The notes: generated by a model from the sequence alone, not told the origin. A stretch of DNA of 64,000 bases from Malaya genurostris (GCF_030247185.1 NC_080571.1:32600753-32664752); one strand, 5' to 3'. Shown: positions 44,590 to 57,262, counted from the stretch's first letter. A program made the numbers and translations.

Positions 44590-45187
44590 GCGAAGAGGTT
44601 GTGTTTCGATTATACTGGCTCGTGAGTTAACGGCTGCTACCGAGACAATTCTAAGCTTCAGGTAGTTAAACCGCCCATAGCAAACGCAATATTCGGGGCA
44701 TTTCCCGACTGGAAAGCTAGCAACGAAGGCCATCCCGTTCATACGCACAGAGGTGTAGAGACACAGAGGTGCCATCGCATAAAGGTGCGAAGACGAAGCG
44801 GTGGAAAGGCACAGAGGTCCTTAAGCAACCCAGTGCTGATCTACAAAATACCAGAATTTGTACGCTGCATAGGATCGAAAGAGACGACATATATCGTGAG
44901 TGTAGCACTGCAAGGATCACATTTGATCGCCACCAAGAGCAACAGCACTGAACCTGGGGTCAGGTACAGGCAGCATATCAAGTTCAGGAGATAGCAGAAA
45001 ACGACAGAAGACTGCCAATTGGAAATCGTTGGATGAGCTTCACGTCGTTTTTTACGATAAAGGAACAGAGACATCAGCTACAAGGTAGATTCAATTAAAT
45101 TTATTTTTTATTTCTCTTATATCTGAAATTTTACTAAACATAAGTTTTCATTTTGATATTATTAATTTACAACAAACAGTTAATGTA

Positions 45188-46090
45188 ATGGATGATCTCA
45201 TGGAAGATCACCCGAATCCGATCCCGGATACCAGTAAGAGCTTAAATACTCCGAGGGCTAAACATTATCCAGAGGGTACCACTGGACCATGGATAGTCTA
45301 TCTTCGAAAAAAAGAAAAAATTTTAAATTTGATGCAAATTACAAAGGATTGGACATCACATTTCTCTGAAGTTAAAGAAAAATGTAAAGTTGATAGAGAT
45401 AAAATTCGAGTTGTTGCCAACGGCTTGAAATAGGCAAACGATATTGTAACCTGTAAATTATTTGCTGTTGAATATAGAGTTTACATTCCATCGAAGGAGG
45501 TGGAAATTGACGGTGTTGTGACTGAAGCAAGTCTGATAGCCGATGATTTACATAAAAATGGAGTTGGTCGTTTTAAAAACTCCATGATTGAGGGAGTTAA
45601 GATACTCGATTGCAAGAAAATATCGATAAAATTCGTCTTCATGTTTGGCTTTTCGTACCGAATATTATGAATTGCACGAACTGTAAAAAATTCGGACATA
45701 CAGCTACTTACTGTAGTAATAAATCTAAATGTATCAAATGTCAAGGGCCTCATAAGGATAATCTTTGCGATAAAGATGTTGAAAAATGTTTTTATTGTGG
45801 GGAAAGCCCTCATGATGATCTTTCAGTATGCGCTGCATTTCAGTTCCATAAAGACAAAATGAAGCTTTCTTTAAAAGCACGGTATAAGCGCACATTTGCA
45901 GAAATGCTTAAAACGATCACTGATGTCCCACCTTTGGAAACCGAAAACGGGTTTTCAAATCTTGCGGAGCCAGAGGAATATGACTCTGACGGAAATAGTG
46001 AAGATACCTCAAGGGTCTGTTAAGAGGAGATTACCAAACCACAAAATACCAAAAAAGACACCTAAAATTACACCTTCAAAAAAAAGATAA
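45188..46090 (+). pseudogene. I-clade ORF1 (gag-like RNA-binding protein), broken
   Basis: ORF1 proteins coat the element's RNA. The first frame runs 45188-45433 and has PWIVYLRKKEKILNLMQITK, then a TAG; the same frame reads on through ANDIVTCKLF and VYIPSKEVEIDGVVTEASL. A frameshift near 45605 leads to the frame at 45610-46023, which carries three zinc knuckles: CTNCKKFGHTATYC, CIKCQGPHKDNLC and CFYCGESPHDDLSVC. After the knuckles comes a basic stretch (KLSLKARYKRTFAEML) and an acidic tail. All knuckle Cys and His residues are present. One stop and at least one frameshift inactivate it. Confidence 0.85.
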
Positions 46091-46382
46091 CCGTGTTAAA
46101 TCTAAAAAGCAAATTTTAAACCAAAAACTGTGCCTCCTGGTTTATCAAATTCACAAACCAATCCAGGAACTAGCACAAGAAAAGACAATAATCCAGTGGG
46201 CTCCGTTTCACAGCCACCATCAAGATTACTGAAGTTTTCGGAAATTGTAGAATGGATTTTCGCAGCATTCAATATTTCTGAACCTCTAAAGACCATCATA
46301 ACGGCATTCCTTCCAAAAGGTAGAACTTTTTTGAAACAGTTATCAGCTCAATGGCCAGTTCTCTCAGGTTTTGTTTCATTTG

Positions 46383-49300
46383 ATGGATAATTTATCATCC
46401 GCCGCAAATGATTCAATCACTGTTCTTCAGTGTAATGGTCGAAACATCCTGCCAAAACTTGATTCATTTAAAGTTTTGTTGCATAGTCAAAAATGTGATG
46501 TATTTGCTTTGTGCGAAACATGGCTTACATAAAAAATGCCTTAAATCTTAATGACTTTAACATTATACGTCTCGATAGAGACTCCCCGTATGGTGGAGTG
46601 GTTTTAGGAATTAATAAATGTTATTCCTTTTATAGATTGAACATTTCTTCGACTTCTAGCATAGAAGTTGTTGCTTGTCAAATAAACATTAAAGGAAAGG
46701 ACATTTGCATTGCTTCGTTATATATATACCTCCAAGAGCTCAAGTTGGACAACGACAGCTTAATGAAATTGTCGAAGCCCTTCCTACTCCACGATTGATT
46801 CTGGGAGATTTCAATTCGCACGGACTGATGTGGGGTTCCGTTTGCAATGATCATCTTTAATATATAATATTTGCGACAATTTTAGCATGACGGTACTAAA
46901 TATGGGTTGCATGACACGGATCCCAAGACCTCCTGCACGTCCGAGTGCATTAGATTTATTTCTTTTCTCGACTTTAATTCGACTAGATTTCACCTGAAAA
47001 GTATTTCCTGATTTACACGGTAGCGATCATTTACCAATCATCATCTCAATTAGCAGGAACAAAGACATTGCTAATTCAGTGCATATTCCATATGATTTGA
47101 CAAAAAATGTTGATTGGATTAAATATCAAAGTAATATTTCAAGTGTCTTAACTTCAATGGAAGAGCTCCCCCCACTTGAAGAATATGACTTCCTCGTTTG
47201 TTCGATTCTGGAGGTCGCAGAACAAGCCCAAACCAAACGATTTCTTGGTCCATCGTCTAACAGAAGGCCTCCAAACCCTTGGAGGGACAAAGAGGGCTCA
47301 GATGCTAAACACGCGTTTTTAAAACGAGGAGGAGGAACTCCTCAGAATTTTGAAGAATTCTTTACTTTAGAAACCAAGTACAAGAGCATGAGGAATGAGG
47401 AATCGTAACGTAGGAAATGAGAGTGAGGAATACTCAAACCGATGGATATTTGATTTTGCGAGGAAAGTTTGTCCAGATTCTGTTCCTACGCATAGAATTA
47501 TTAGGGAATCTTTTCCAAATAATGTTTCCATTGGTAGCCCCCTTTCAATGATGGAATTTTCCATAGCACTCATGTCTTGTAACAATAACGCCCCTGGGTT
47601 GGACAGCTTGGTGAAAAATTTGCCTGACCTCGCAAAAAGACGTTTGTTAGAATTGTTCAACAAGTGTTTTGAGCAAAACATTGTTCCACCTGACTGGAGG
47701 CAAGTGAAAGTTATCGCCATTCAAAAGCCGGGGAAACCAGCTTCCAATCACAACTCATATAGACCCATTGCAATGTTGTCCTCCATCAGAAAATTGTTCG
47801 AAATAAATATTCTCCCAACGGTTTGTTGTCAGATACTTCGCTCAAAAACAACAAATGGCATCTGTATTTTCAGACATTGAAGAAGCATTTGATTCAGTTT
47901 CCATTGATGTTCTTTCAGACAAGCTCCACCAACATGGACTTCCAGCGGTTACAAATAATTATTTGCACAACCTTTTGTCAGAGAAGTGCATGTATTTTTC
48001 ACATGGCGATTTGGCAACAATCAGAATTAGTTACATGGGTCTCCCGCAAAGCTCATGCCTCAGTCCGCTCCTCTATAATTTTTACGTGAATGACATTGAC
48101 AGCTGTCTAGTAACCCCATGTACACTAATACAATTGGCAGATGATGGCGTGGTTTCTGTTACTGGACCCAAAGCTATTGATCTGCATAAACCATTGCAAG
48201 ATACCTTAGATAACCGTTTGGGCTGTTCATCTGGGTATCGAATTCTCTGCGGAGAAAACAGAGCTGGTCGTCTTTTCAAGAAAGCATGATCCCGCGCAGC
48301 TTCAGCTTCATATGATGGGAAGAATGATCCAAAAGGTTTTGACTTTCAAATACCTCGGAGTGTGGTTTGATTCTACATTAGTTATCTGATAACAAAATGC
48401 CAACAAAGAGTAAATTTTCTTCGAACAATAAAAGGATCTTGGTGGGGTGCTCATCCGGAAGATCTAATAAAATTGTATCAGACAACGATACTTTCAGTGA
48501 TGGAATATGGATGCGTTTGCTTTCGTTCCGCTGCAAATTCTCATATTATCAAACTGGAGCGAATTCAGTATCGTTGTTTGCGAATTGCGCTTTAGGCTAC
48601 ATGCATTCGACACATACAATGAGTCTTGAAGTTCTGGCGGGAGTTCTTCCATTGAAAGATCGCTTTTGGGATCTTTTATCGCTACTAAAAAGGTGTAAGG
48701 TACTGAATCCCCTGGTTATTAATAACTTCGAATCTCAAACAAGATTTATGACAGTATATTTCAACCATATGTCACAGGAAATCGACCCTTCAAGATATAT
48801 TCCTATCCATGACAGTCTCCTAAATGTCCCTGACTCAACGTTATTTTTCGACACATCCATGCAGCGTGAAGGGCGTGAAATCCCGGAACACCTACGCTCG
48901 ATGGAAATCCCAAAAATATTTACAAGTTAGTTCAGGCATATTGACTCTGAGAAAATATTTTGCACGGATGGATCATGAATTGAAGAGGCTACTGGGTTTG
49001 GTATATTCAACAATAATGTTTCGGTTTCATTTAGGCTTCAAGAACCTGCATCTGTTTATATAGCAGAGTTAGCAGCAGTTCATTATAGCTTGAGTGTAAT
49101 CGTCACATTATCTCCAAGCCATTATTTTCTCTTCACAGATAGTCTGAGTGCAATTGAAGCAATTCGCTCAAACGCTGCTGGCAAAAATGAACCATTTTTC
49201 TTGGGCAAAATAAAACAGTGCCTGAACGTCATATTGAATAATAATTATCAAATCACAATAGTTTGGGCTAGTCCCGGCTCATTGCTCCATTCCAGGCAAC

Positions 49301-49810
49301 GAAAGAGCCGATATTTTAGCCAAACGTGGTGCTATTGAGGGTGAAAATTATGAGAGACCGATTGCTTTCAACGAATTCTATAGAGCGTCTCGCCAAAGAA
49401 CACTTGCCAGCTGGCAAGCTTCTTGGGATAAAGATGATCTGGGTCGGTGGATGCACTCAATTATTCCTAAAATATCGACAAAGATATGGTTCAGGGGACT
49501 GGATTTGAGTAGAGATTTCATTCGTGTGATGTCCAGACTCATGTCCAATCACTACACGTTAGACGCACATCTCCTTCGAATTGGACTTTCCGAGACTAAT
49601 CATTGTGCTTGTGGCGAAGGTTACCGCGAGATTGATCATGTCGTTTGGACATGCGTGGAGTATCGTGATGTCAGATCTCAACTAATAAATTCCTTGCGTA
49701 CCCAAGGTAGACTATCCAATGTCCCAGTTCGCGACATTCTTGCTTGTCGTGACGTTCCTTACATGAAATATCTTTATTATTTCATTAAGTTCATTGGAGT
49801 TCCAATTTAA
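46383..49810 (+). pseudogene. I-clade ORF2: endonuclease, reverse transcriptase, RNase H, zinc finger; broken
   Basis: ORF2 nicks the target, copies the RNA and removes it. Start ATG 46383 gives a 49-codon piece ending ALCETWLT and a stop (endonuclease catalytic Glu). Further endonuclease motifs lie in other frames: LILGDFNSHG near 46795, SALDLFLF near 46945 and GSDHLPIII near 47022. The reverse transcriptase has NNAPGLDSLVKNLP, YRPIAMLSS, FSDIEEAFDSVS and the catalytic LADDGVVS (48134-48157). RNase H has FCTDGS near 48958, IAELAAVHYS near 49062 and TDSLSAIEAI at 49135-49164. The tail has a zinc finger C-x-C-x8-H-x4-C at 49604-49654. At least six frame changes or stops separate these parts; every catalytic motif is still readable. 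Confidence 0.87.
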
Positions 49811-50045
49811 ATTTTATTCTATGTTAAACTGTTTTCTCTTCCATGAGTTCAACCAGCTATCTTATATTAAATAAAAGTGATGAACTGATACAAACAAACC
49901 TGAAATACTTATTAGACCATGTACAAAATAAATGTATTTCATTTAATGTAATTTATAATAGCAACTCGTTTGAAAAAAACAGTGTTTAGATAAACTAATG
50001 AATACCAACATACTAATATGATATTCGAAATGTATTAGGTTTAAA

Positions 50046-50450
50046 GTACTATGTATTGTGGATGCCACGGCGAACAAAAACTTATGTATATTGCCTATGA
50101 AAAAAACGAATTAATGGAAAAAAAAAACTATCCAAAGTGAATTAATATCAAATTCAGATAGGTTTTTTTTGTGATTTATAATATCAAAATTAAATACAAT
50201 CCTGATAAACACATCTGATCGTCCTAGGACGCTTTAAAAGATGGAAAGATGATGGAATACAATGGTCGCTAAAGTTGACTAGCAGGATGCACAATAGTTG
50301 ATGGGATGAAATGTTAGAAATTACATCGAAATCAACTCGAAATAAGACTGTAAATAGCCCGCATTTCTCATAAATTTCAATTCAAATTTTAATTTTGAAA
50401 GCTCATGTGTTTACTAGCGTCATGAGCCAAATGAAGCAAAAGTTTTTAAA
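50046..50450. other. AT-rich spacer
   Basis: No gene and no repeat with other parts of the window noticed. Confidence 0.4.
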
Positions 50451-52860
50451 ATTCGACTCGCGTTAAATAACCCTGATTTGCCATTGGTATCTTAAAGCTA
50501 ACGCAATGTGCCTTAATAAACATATATTTGAGAAAAAAAAATGTAACCCTGATTGAATCGAAGCAGTTTTCAACGCAGTGACGGTACAAGATGGACTTCT
50601 GGTTGACACGGAAGACTAGCTGCATTTCAGTCGTACCATCAGTGGCTTTACTTCTCGATCGAACCACAGAGGACACCCATTCCCTGCCAGCGTCCATCCA
50701 CGTGCAGTCCAAGGGCCACTTAAGTAAGCTAACTATATGGAAAAACAAAGCTCCACTCTATCCATGACCGGCATCATGCAAATCATGCATCTTATTTCAC
50801 TACGAAACAATGAACGCATGACCGGCAGGCAGCTCTGCTCAAAAGATTACCTAGCATTTAGTTGTTAGTTTGCGTGACAGCAGTGCAGTGATTTGACGTG
50901 AGCGCTTACAAGGCAGTTAAGATAGATGTACACATTTAGCGTGCGATGAGCTGATAAGTCACGTCAGAATGTGCTTCTTCTCCTGATGAGGCTTCCACAG
51001 GCGCTTACGTAGGCAAAGCCCCAATCAAGGTCGACTCGAGGGTCCACTTACGGGCACTTGCACATTATCTTCGTATGGGGGCTGAGATTAGAACGTGCTC
51101 GTCTAATGGATGGAAAAAATGGACGGAAGTGTGATTCTACAAGGGATGACATGTTTTGTCGACATCCACCACACTCAGCACAACAAAAAAAATTGTTCTC
51201 AGCAAAGAGCTGCCGGAAACTAATGGAAGTTAGTGATTGGTATCTAAATGGGTTCCGATTGAGTGAGGAGGCGAACAATGAGCGTTTCGAAAGTTCATTA
51301 AGCTCATAACGATCGAAACCTGTTTGAAGTTTTTCCTCTACAAGGAAGTAAAGTAAATATCTGCCCCATCGGAAGAACCAAGCGCGTCATGCGAAACCAT
51401 TTTAATATTCCACAGTTTAAATTTAACCTACAAACTCCGGGATAATATTTCACATTTAAATATCTCTACGGAGATAGCACAACGGCGCTACTTTCTCTGG
51501 GGAAAAAAGTCGGGAAGAAAACTACAAACGCCGGAGAATCCCGCCTCCGCTCGCACCCCTCAACGAAAAAAAAACATAAGCGCTGTGCTGATTTTGTCGA
51601 GAACTGATGGAGCGCAAATAAAACTGCATCGGTTTGCTGAATTTTAAAGCTCCTACTACCAAATGGCTATGCTGCATCGTATCCGGGCTCGATTCCACAC
51701 GAACACACACACACCCACAGCAGGCGTATCAGGATCGCACCGAATCAGCACGGAACCCGGTATACCGGCGTTGTATCCGCATCACGGAGGCAGCGAAGCT
51801 TAGCTCGTTTTTTTTCTCGGTTTTTGATCTGTGTGCAGCGAAGAACTGGGAACACCCCAAATCCCGGTGACTGGCCGGCACTGGTTCAAAGGATTATTGC
51901 ACATGAGATGGGTGGATCCGGTTTTGTTTGCACGACTCTTGTGTGCTTCCCACTTTTCGAAATTTTTGTTTCCAATAAACTCCGTTTCACGTGTGGAACT
52001 GTGATATCTGTGACGACCATGTGCTGGTGCTAATTTTCGGACCGAAATTTCTATCGGTCTGTGGCATCTTTCGATACAATTCAGGAGATGAAAAAAAAAA
52101 GTTCAGCAACAATTCGTTCATACCTTTACAGCGCTTTGGCTGGGGAAATTCTGGCATTGTTGGGGGAGAAGCTGTCTGTTAAGATATTTCCGGAATACTT
52201 GTGCTTTTTTTTCGTCGGTTGATGCTTCTATGGCTCAGGGCTTTCGAGTCTTATCTGTGCTGCAGTTGAATTTTCCGACTCACTTCCTTACTTCAATCTG
52301 GACGACTGGGCCAGTAGCAGCAGAAGTAGAAAATTCTTTCGGTTGCTTGTCTGTGTGACTGATGCAGTGCGATTGCGAAGATAAGACGAACAATAAAGGT
52401 GTCCATAGTGGTTCCTCTCGGCATCCATTTTGGGGTGGAGGCGGGGGCGAAGTGGAAATGTATCCTTCTTCTTCAGTATTCATACAGTAAAGCGGGAACA
52501 TTGAAATGTGCACGAGATAAATTATGTCGGAAGGTTTCCCCATGATTTACTGGCACCGAACACGGCATTCCCGCAGTAAGGGAAGCTATTTTAGAATATT
52601 TCTAGGTACGTTCCGAACAGGCAGATGGGCCCTAGGGTGAATACAATAGACAAACCGACAGACAGACAGACAGGCTGACAGACCAGATAGAGCTCCCTTG
52701 GCGTGAAGGGCCTGGGCCTTGGTGTGTGGCCTCCAGCCCTGGGTAGTCGGGTTTCTGCCAAGATAGGTCGTGAAATGTTGTTCCGCCGGTTGCTCGATCC
52801 GAGGAAACAATGCTGAAAGATGCATTTGATTCAAACAATATGTAGTGATTTTGTGTGAAA
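50451..52860. other. Low-repeat, GC-richer host DNA
   Basis: Free of visible transposon motifs. Several short overlapping frames on both strands, the longest 100 codons (50446-50748 -), without recognisable domains. A GACA microsatellite lies at 52657-52675 and a small CACA run at 51703-51715. Probably intergenic or intronic. Confidence 0.4.
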
Positions 52861-53065
52861 GGATGCGTTCGAGTATTGTGTATTGAATTCGAGAACGGAA
52901 AAAAAGATTTTAAATGAATAACATATTCTTTCTTTAGTGTTTAGCTATTCGACTACTGAGCATCGAATGTGTATTGAGTTCCCCAGCTACGTTATAAGAT
53001 TATACGATTTTCTGTCCTATTTTAAACCTAAATATACATTTCAATATAGCACCACCTATACCACC
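52861..53065. other. AT-rich flank of the Juan-like element
   Basis: Ordinary AT-rich sequence up to the poly-A junction of the retrotransposon. Nothing recognised. Confidence 0.4.
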
Positions 53066-53294
53066 TTTTTTTTAATAACTGTTTATTGGAACATGAGCTA
53101 AAATTAAATTATTAAGATTAAAATTGGGTGTTCAGCCACAAGTGGTGACTTTTCAGCCCTATTATATATATGATTTGGTTGTTACCATGAGGACATTATT
53201 TGCTTCCGCAATTCTGAGATTTTTGTGTAGGGAAAATTCTAAACCTACTTGTATTGTGTAATGGGGAAAAGGAACTTATATACTAACTTACTAA

Positions 53295-56000
53295 CTAATA
53301 CAGAGAGCGAATCGATTCAATTAAAGATTGCATCGATTTTTGTCGGAATTTGCTTATAATATTATGTGACATTACATCTAATGGTTCTATATTTGTGAGT
53401 CTGTGTAACTCATTTGTGCTAAACCAGGGAGGACGCTTCAAAATCATTTTCAGAATTTTATTCTGAATCCTTTGAAGCGTTTTCTTCCTGGTGGAACAAC
53501 AACTTGACCAAATTGGTACTGCATAAAGCATGGCTGGTCTGAAAATTTGTTTATAAATTAACAATTTTTTTTTTAGACAGAGCTTAGAATTAAATAAACA
53601 TAAATATAAACATTTAATATATTTATTACACTTTGCCTGGATTCCTTCAATGTGATTCTTGAAAGTGAGTTTTTTGTCTAAGTATTTTGCTTGATCAGAG
53701 CATGTCAATTCCAAGCCATTCAATTTGAGAATGTGATTATTGTTTGGTTTAAGAAAAGAAGCTCTTGGCTTATGAGGAAAGATAATTAATTGCGTTTTTG
53801 CTGCATTTGGTTTAATTTCCCATTTTGACAGATAATCACTGAAAATAGTTAAACTTCTCTGTAGGCGACTGCAGGACACTCTTAGATTTCTACCTGTGGC
53901 TAACAGACTTGTGTCGTCACAGAATAGCGATTTCTGACAACCAACGGGTAGATTTGGAAGATCAGAAGTGACATTTTTGCTATTAAACGTTTGTGCCAAA
54001 CACTGTCGAATGCTTTTTCTATGTCTAGAAGAGCAACTCCAGTGGATTTATTTGATTTTATCATGTTCGTTACTCTGACAAGTTTATGAGTAGTTGAATG
54101 TTCATGACGAAATCCAAACTGCTCTGGTAAAAAAATTGAATTCTCATTTATATGAGACATCATTCTCAACAAGATAATTTTTTCAAAAAGTTTACTGATA
54201 GAAGAAAGTAAGCTAATTGGTCGATAACTTGATGTTTCTGCTGGATTTTTATCAGGTTTCAGGATAGGAATTACTTCGTTTACGCCCGAGACGTCAGAAA
54301 GGATATTACACTTCTGTGTAATATCCAAAAGCGTTACATAAGTTGTGTAAGCTTTGCGTCTGCTTAGCGGTTTAAGTTGAACTGCTAGGCACGAGACGGC
54401 AGTTCAATTTGAACTGCTTTCAGCACTGACGAGCCGAAGGCGAAACGCAAAGAAAATTGAAACAAAATATGTGCTTTTTGCACAAAACAAAAAAACCCCA
54501 AATGTTCATTACTTTAGCGTTTTTCCATTTTTTTGGGAAGTAAGCTAATGAAAAACACTTGTTGAAAATTTTAACCAGGAGTCTCAAGGCAACATCGGGA
54601 AGATTTTTAATAAGAATATTAAAAATTCCATCATTACCAGGAGCCTTCATGTTTTTGAGTTTCCTAATAATTGATTTAATTTCATCAAAATTAGTCTCAA
54701 TAATGTCATCTTGTAATAACACTTGGGTTGAAATATGCTCATATTTCAGTGAGACTTCATTTTCAATAGGACTCACAACGTTCAAATTAAAATTGTGTAC
54801 ACTCTCAAACTGCTGAGCAAGTTTTTGAGCTTTTTCGCCATTTGTAAGAAGTATTTGATTTCCTTCCTTGAGAGCAGGAATTGGTTTCTGAGGTTTCTTA
54901 AGAACCTTAGAAAGTTTCCAGAAAGGTTTAGAATATGGTTTAATTTTTTCAACTTCATTAGCGAAATTTTCATTTCGCAAAAAAGTAAATCTATGTTTAA
55001 TTTCTTTTTGTAAATCCTTAACTATGTTTTTCATAGCAGGATCACAAGAACGTTGATATTGACGTCGACGAACGTTCTTCAACCGAATGAGCAGTGGAAG
55101 ATTGTCATCGATGATAGGAGAATTTAATTTAGTTTGAGCTTTGGGAACTGAAAGATTTCTAGCTTCAATAATATAATGATTCAAATTATCAATTGCTGTG
55201 TCGATGTCCGCAGAATTTTTTAAAATAGTTTCATGATCCACATGATTTTCAATGTGAAATCTGTAATCCAACCAATTAGCTCTATGATAGTTGAATATAG
55301 AACTAATAAGATTATTTATAGCTTCGTTGGAAAGTCTGAATGTTACTGGAAGATGATCTGAATCAAAGTCAGCATGTGTATTCGGTTCACTACAAATGTG
55401 ACTTTGATCCGTTAGAACCAGATCAATTGTAGATGGGTTTTTCACGGAAGAGAAACAAGTAGGATTACTGGGATGAAGAACTGTGAAGTAACCAGCTGAG
55501 AGTTGATTATGAAGTATTTTACCATTACTGTTATTTTGCCTACAATTCCACTGGACATGCTTAGCATTTAAGTTCCCTATTACGAAAAATTTCGGTCGAT
55601 ATCTTGTGAGTTTTTGCAAATCGCCTTTAAAGAAATTTAATTGTTCGCCGGTGCATTGGAATGGCAAATATGCTCCAGCGATGAAATAAATTCCATGAAT
55701 GGTTTCAACTTCGATTCCCACGCTTTCAATAACTTTAGTATTGAAAGAAGGTAAAATTCGATGTTTAATTTGCCGTTGGACAAAAATGGCAACTCCACCA
55801 CCCATTCCAGTAAACCTGTCAAATCGATGAACCACATAATGTGGATTACTTTTCAATTTGACATTTGGTTTAAGAAAAGTTTCTGTCACAATGGAAATAT
55901 GAATTTTGTGAACTTTGAGAAAATTATAAAATTCATCTTCACTCGATTTCGAAGATCGAGGATTCCAATTTAAAATATTCAAATAATTATTTAACATCAC
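53295..56000 (-). pseudogene. Jockey-type ORF2 (endonuclease and reverse transcriptase), interrupted
   Basis: The first frame (56000 to about 54515) is open for some 496 native codons: endonuclease with E40 in VTETF, D193 in TIDLVLTD and D215-H216 in DSDHLPV. The expected Asp of the GDxN motif is Asn here (N143 in IGNLNAKH), one G-to-A change that should kill cleavage. The reverse transcriptase begins KAPGNDGIFN and runs to KWKNAKV, where a 231-bp insert starts. It resumes with IPILKPDKNPAETSSYRPIS, FGFRHEHSTTHKL and LLDIEKAFDSVWHKRL. About 60 codons including the GVPQG motif are then deleted near 53990, and the rest (53999-53295) has SLFCDDTSLLA (the YxDD box, 53913-53924), the thumb and the C terminus. 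Confidence 0.88.
54277..54507 (-). mobile_element. SINE-like insert in the Juan-like ORF2, with 7-bp target duplication
   Basis: ATTACTT flanks the insert on both sides (54270-54276 and 54508-54514). Removing the insert and one duplicate restores continuous reading across the reverse transcriptase. The insert holds a perfect hairpin GGATATTACAC/GTGTAATATCC (about 54300-54326), the palindrome GCAGTTCAATTTGAACTGC, and near its other end a GTGC...GCAC hairpin. It shares its core with 8415-8565, 38440-38567 and 42503-42790. No pol III box is obvious, so SINE status rests on target duplication size and on the lack of coding capacity. Confidence 0.85.
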
Positions 56001-57262
56001 TGTTAAATTTTAAATTCATTATAATATTATTTGCAAATTGCCATCCGATTTGAAATGCTTCACAAAGTGATGAAGTCGAATTCAATCGGATGATCATTTG
56101 AAAAAGTTGATCTTGTAGGTAGATCATTTTATTTTCAGTTAAATCGCCTAAATCGACTTCGTTTAAGGAAGCGAATGGCACTGACGGAATATTGGTAGAT
56201 AGACTAGTGTAACTGTCATTAGAAGAAGATGATGACGAGGTCTATCTACCAGTCAATAAATTGTTTTCGTTAGAAGACGAATTGGATGGCGTACCTGTTT
56301 TTTGTTTTAAATTCGAAGAAATAAGTGCCTTAGAAGAATTAGGCGTAGCATCTGTAACGGTTTTTTGATTTTCAGGTATGTTCTGTAAATTTAAGGTCGT
56401 TGATTTGACTTGTTGTCTAAGCGAACGAGCGTTTAAATTTTTTTCCCTGACAGGACATTTCAAATAATTGGATTTATGATTTCCATCGCAATTTGAACAT
56501 GAAAATTTATCAGTGGTTTCATTCATTGGGCAAACGTCTTTCGAATGCGATTGACCTCAATTCAAACACCGTATACCCATATGACAATTTTTGGTTCCAT
56601 GGCCGAAGCCTTGGCAACGACGACATTGCGTTAAGTTTGCAATACGATTATGCCGTTTATGATGCTCCCAATGGATTTTAATGTGGGAAATGAAACGTAC
56701 TTTTTCTTAAGTTTTCAAATTGTTTACATCACTTCGATTGAAGTGTATTAGGTAAATTTCATGGGAAATTCCAGAGCGTGGTTCAGAAGTACCATTCGCT
56801 CTTTTTTTATAATTATTACTTGGGAAGGGGCAAAATCAAGCAATTCTTTTAGTTCATTTTTAATTTCATCAGTACTTTGATCATTTCACAAGCCTTTCAA
56901 GACAACCTTGAAGGGTCTGTCTGATTTTATATCATGTGAATAAAATTTATGAAGTTTCTCGGACAAATATCGGATAAGACGTTCATAATCATCCAATACA
57001 TCAACCAAGACTCGACATTCTCCTCTTCGTCCGATTTGAAATGAGACTTTTACTTCCGGGAGAAAAGTAGAAAGCTCAGTACGGAATGCTTTGAAGTCGG
57101 AAATCATCACCGTCACTGGTGGCATAGATTGATGTTTCTTCCCATAACGACAAGCGTCCATTTTGGGAATTTTTGAAGAATTTTCTTCTATGTCGCTACA
57201 ATCGGATTCAGGAAGAATCTCGTAAATATTGTTAGACGGAATAGTTCTTTGAATAGCTAGTC
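55987..57262 (-). pseudogene. Jockey-type ORF1 (gag-like) with zinc knuckles, broken
   Basis: The ORF1 protein would bind element RNA. The frame starts upstream of 57161 (acidic segment ESDCSDIEENS) and contains VSFQIGRRGECRVLVDVL and RPFKVVLKGL, typical of insect Jockey gag, then a TGA at 56886. Reading continues past it to an A-run near 56800, where a frameshift occurs. In the second frame come three knuckle segments: CRRCQGFGHGTKNC, CLN-stop-GQSHSKDVC (the second Cys is replaced by TGA near 56555) and CSNCDGNHKSNYLKC. A TAG near 56245 interrupts the Ser-rich tail, which ends at 55987. So at least four stops and one frameshift. Confidence 0.85.

Larger units (their letters stand above)
44590..50045 (+). 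mobile_element. Near-full-length I-clade non-LTR retrotransposon, decayed
   Basis: Order: a GC-richer 5' untranslated region (about 44590-45187), ORF1 (45188-about 46090), ORF2 with endonuclease, reverse transcriptase, RNase H and a C-terminal zinc finger (46383-49810), then a 3' untranslated region of about 235 bp ending near 50045. Its 3' end is placed by alignment with the minus-strand copy ending near 21600. RNase H together with three CCHC knuckles in ORF1 is the I-clade plan; MosquI of Aedes is the nearest named comparison I know, but assignment is by resemblance. Target duplication was not found. Confidence 0.88.
53066..57262 (-). mobile_element. Juan-like Jockey-group retrotransposon, near full length
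   Basis: On the minus strand: gag-like ORF1 (about 57262-55987), ORF2 with endonuclease and reverse transcriptase (56000-53295), then a 3' untranslated region with AATAAA (complement of 53082-53087) and an A tail (complement of 53066-53073). ORF1 and ORF2 overlap by 14 nt, as in related elements. It lacks RNase H, unlike the I element. About 4.0 kb after subtracting the 231-bp insert at 54277-54507. The resemblance to the mosquito Juan elements is from general knowledge of the family's motifs and is not checked against a database. Confidence 0.88.

Noticed and set aside
53295..57262. Endogenous viral element or LTR retrotransposon
   Set aside because: The reverse transcriptase is accompanied by an apurinic-type endonuclease and a poly-A tail, with no LTR, protease or integrase. 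I saw no RNA-virus-like coding segment anywhere in the window.
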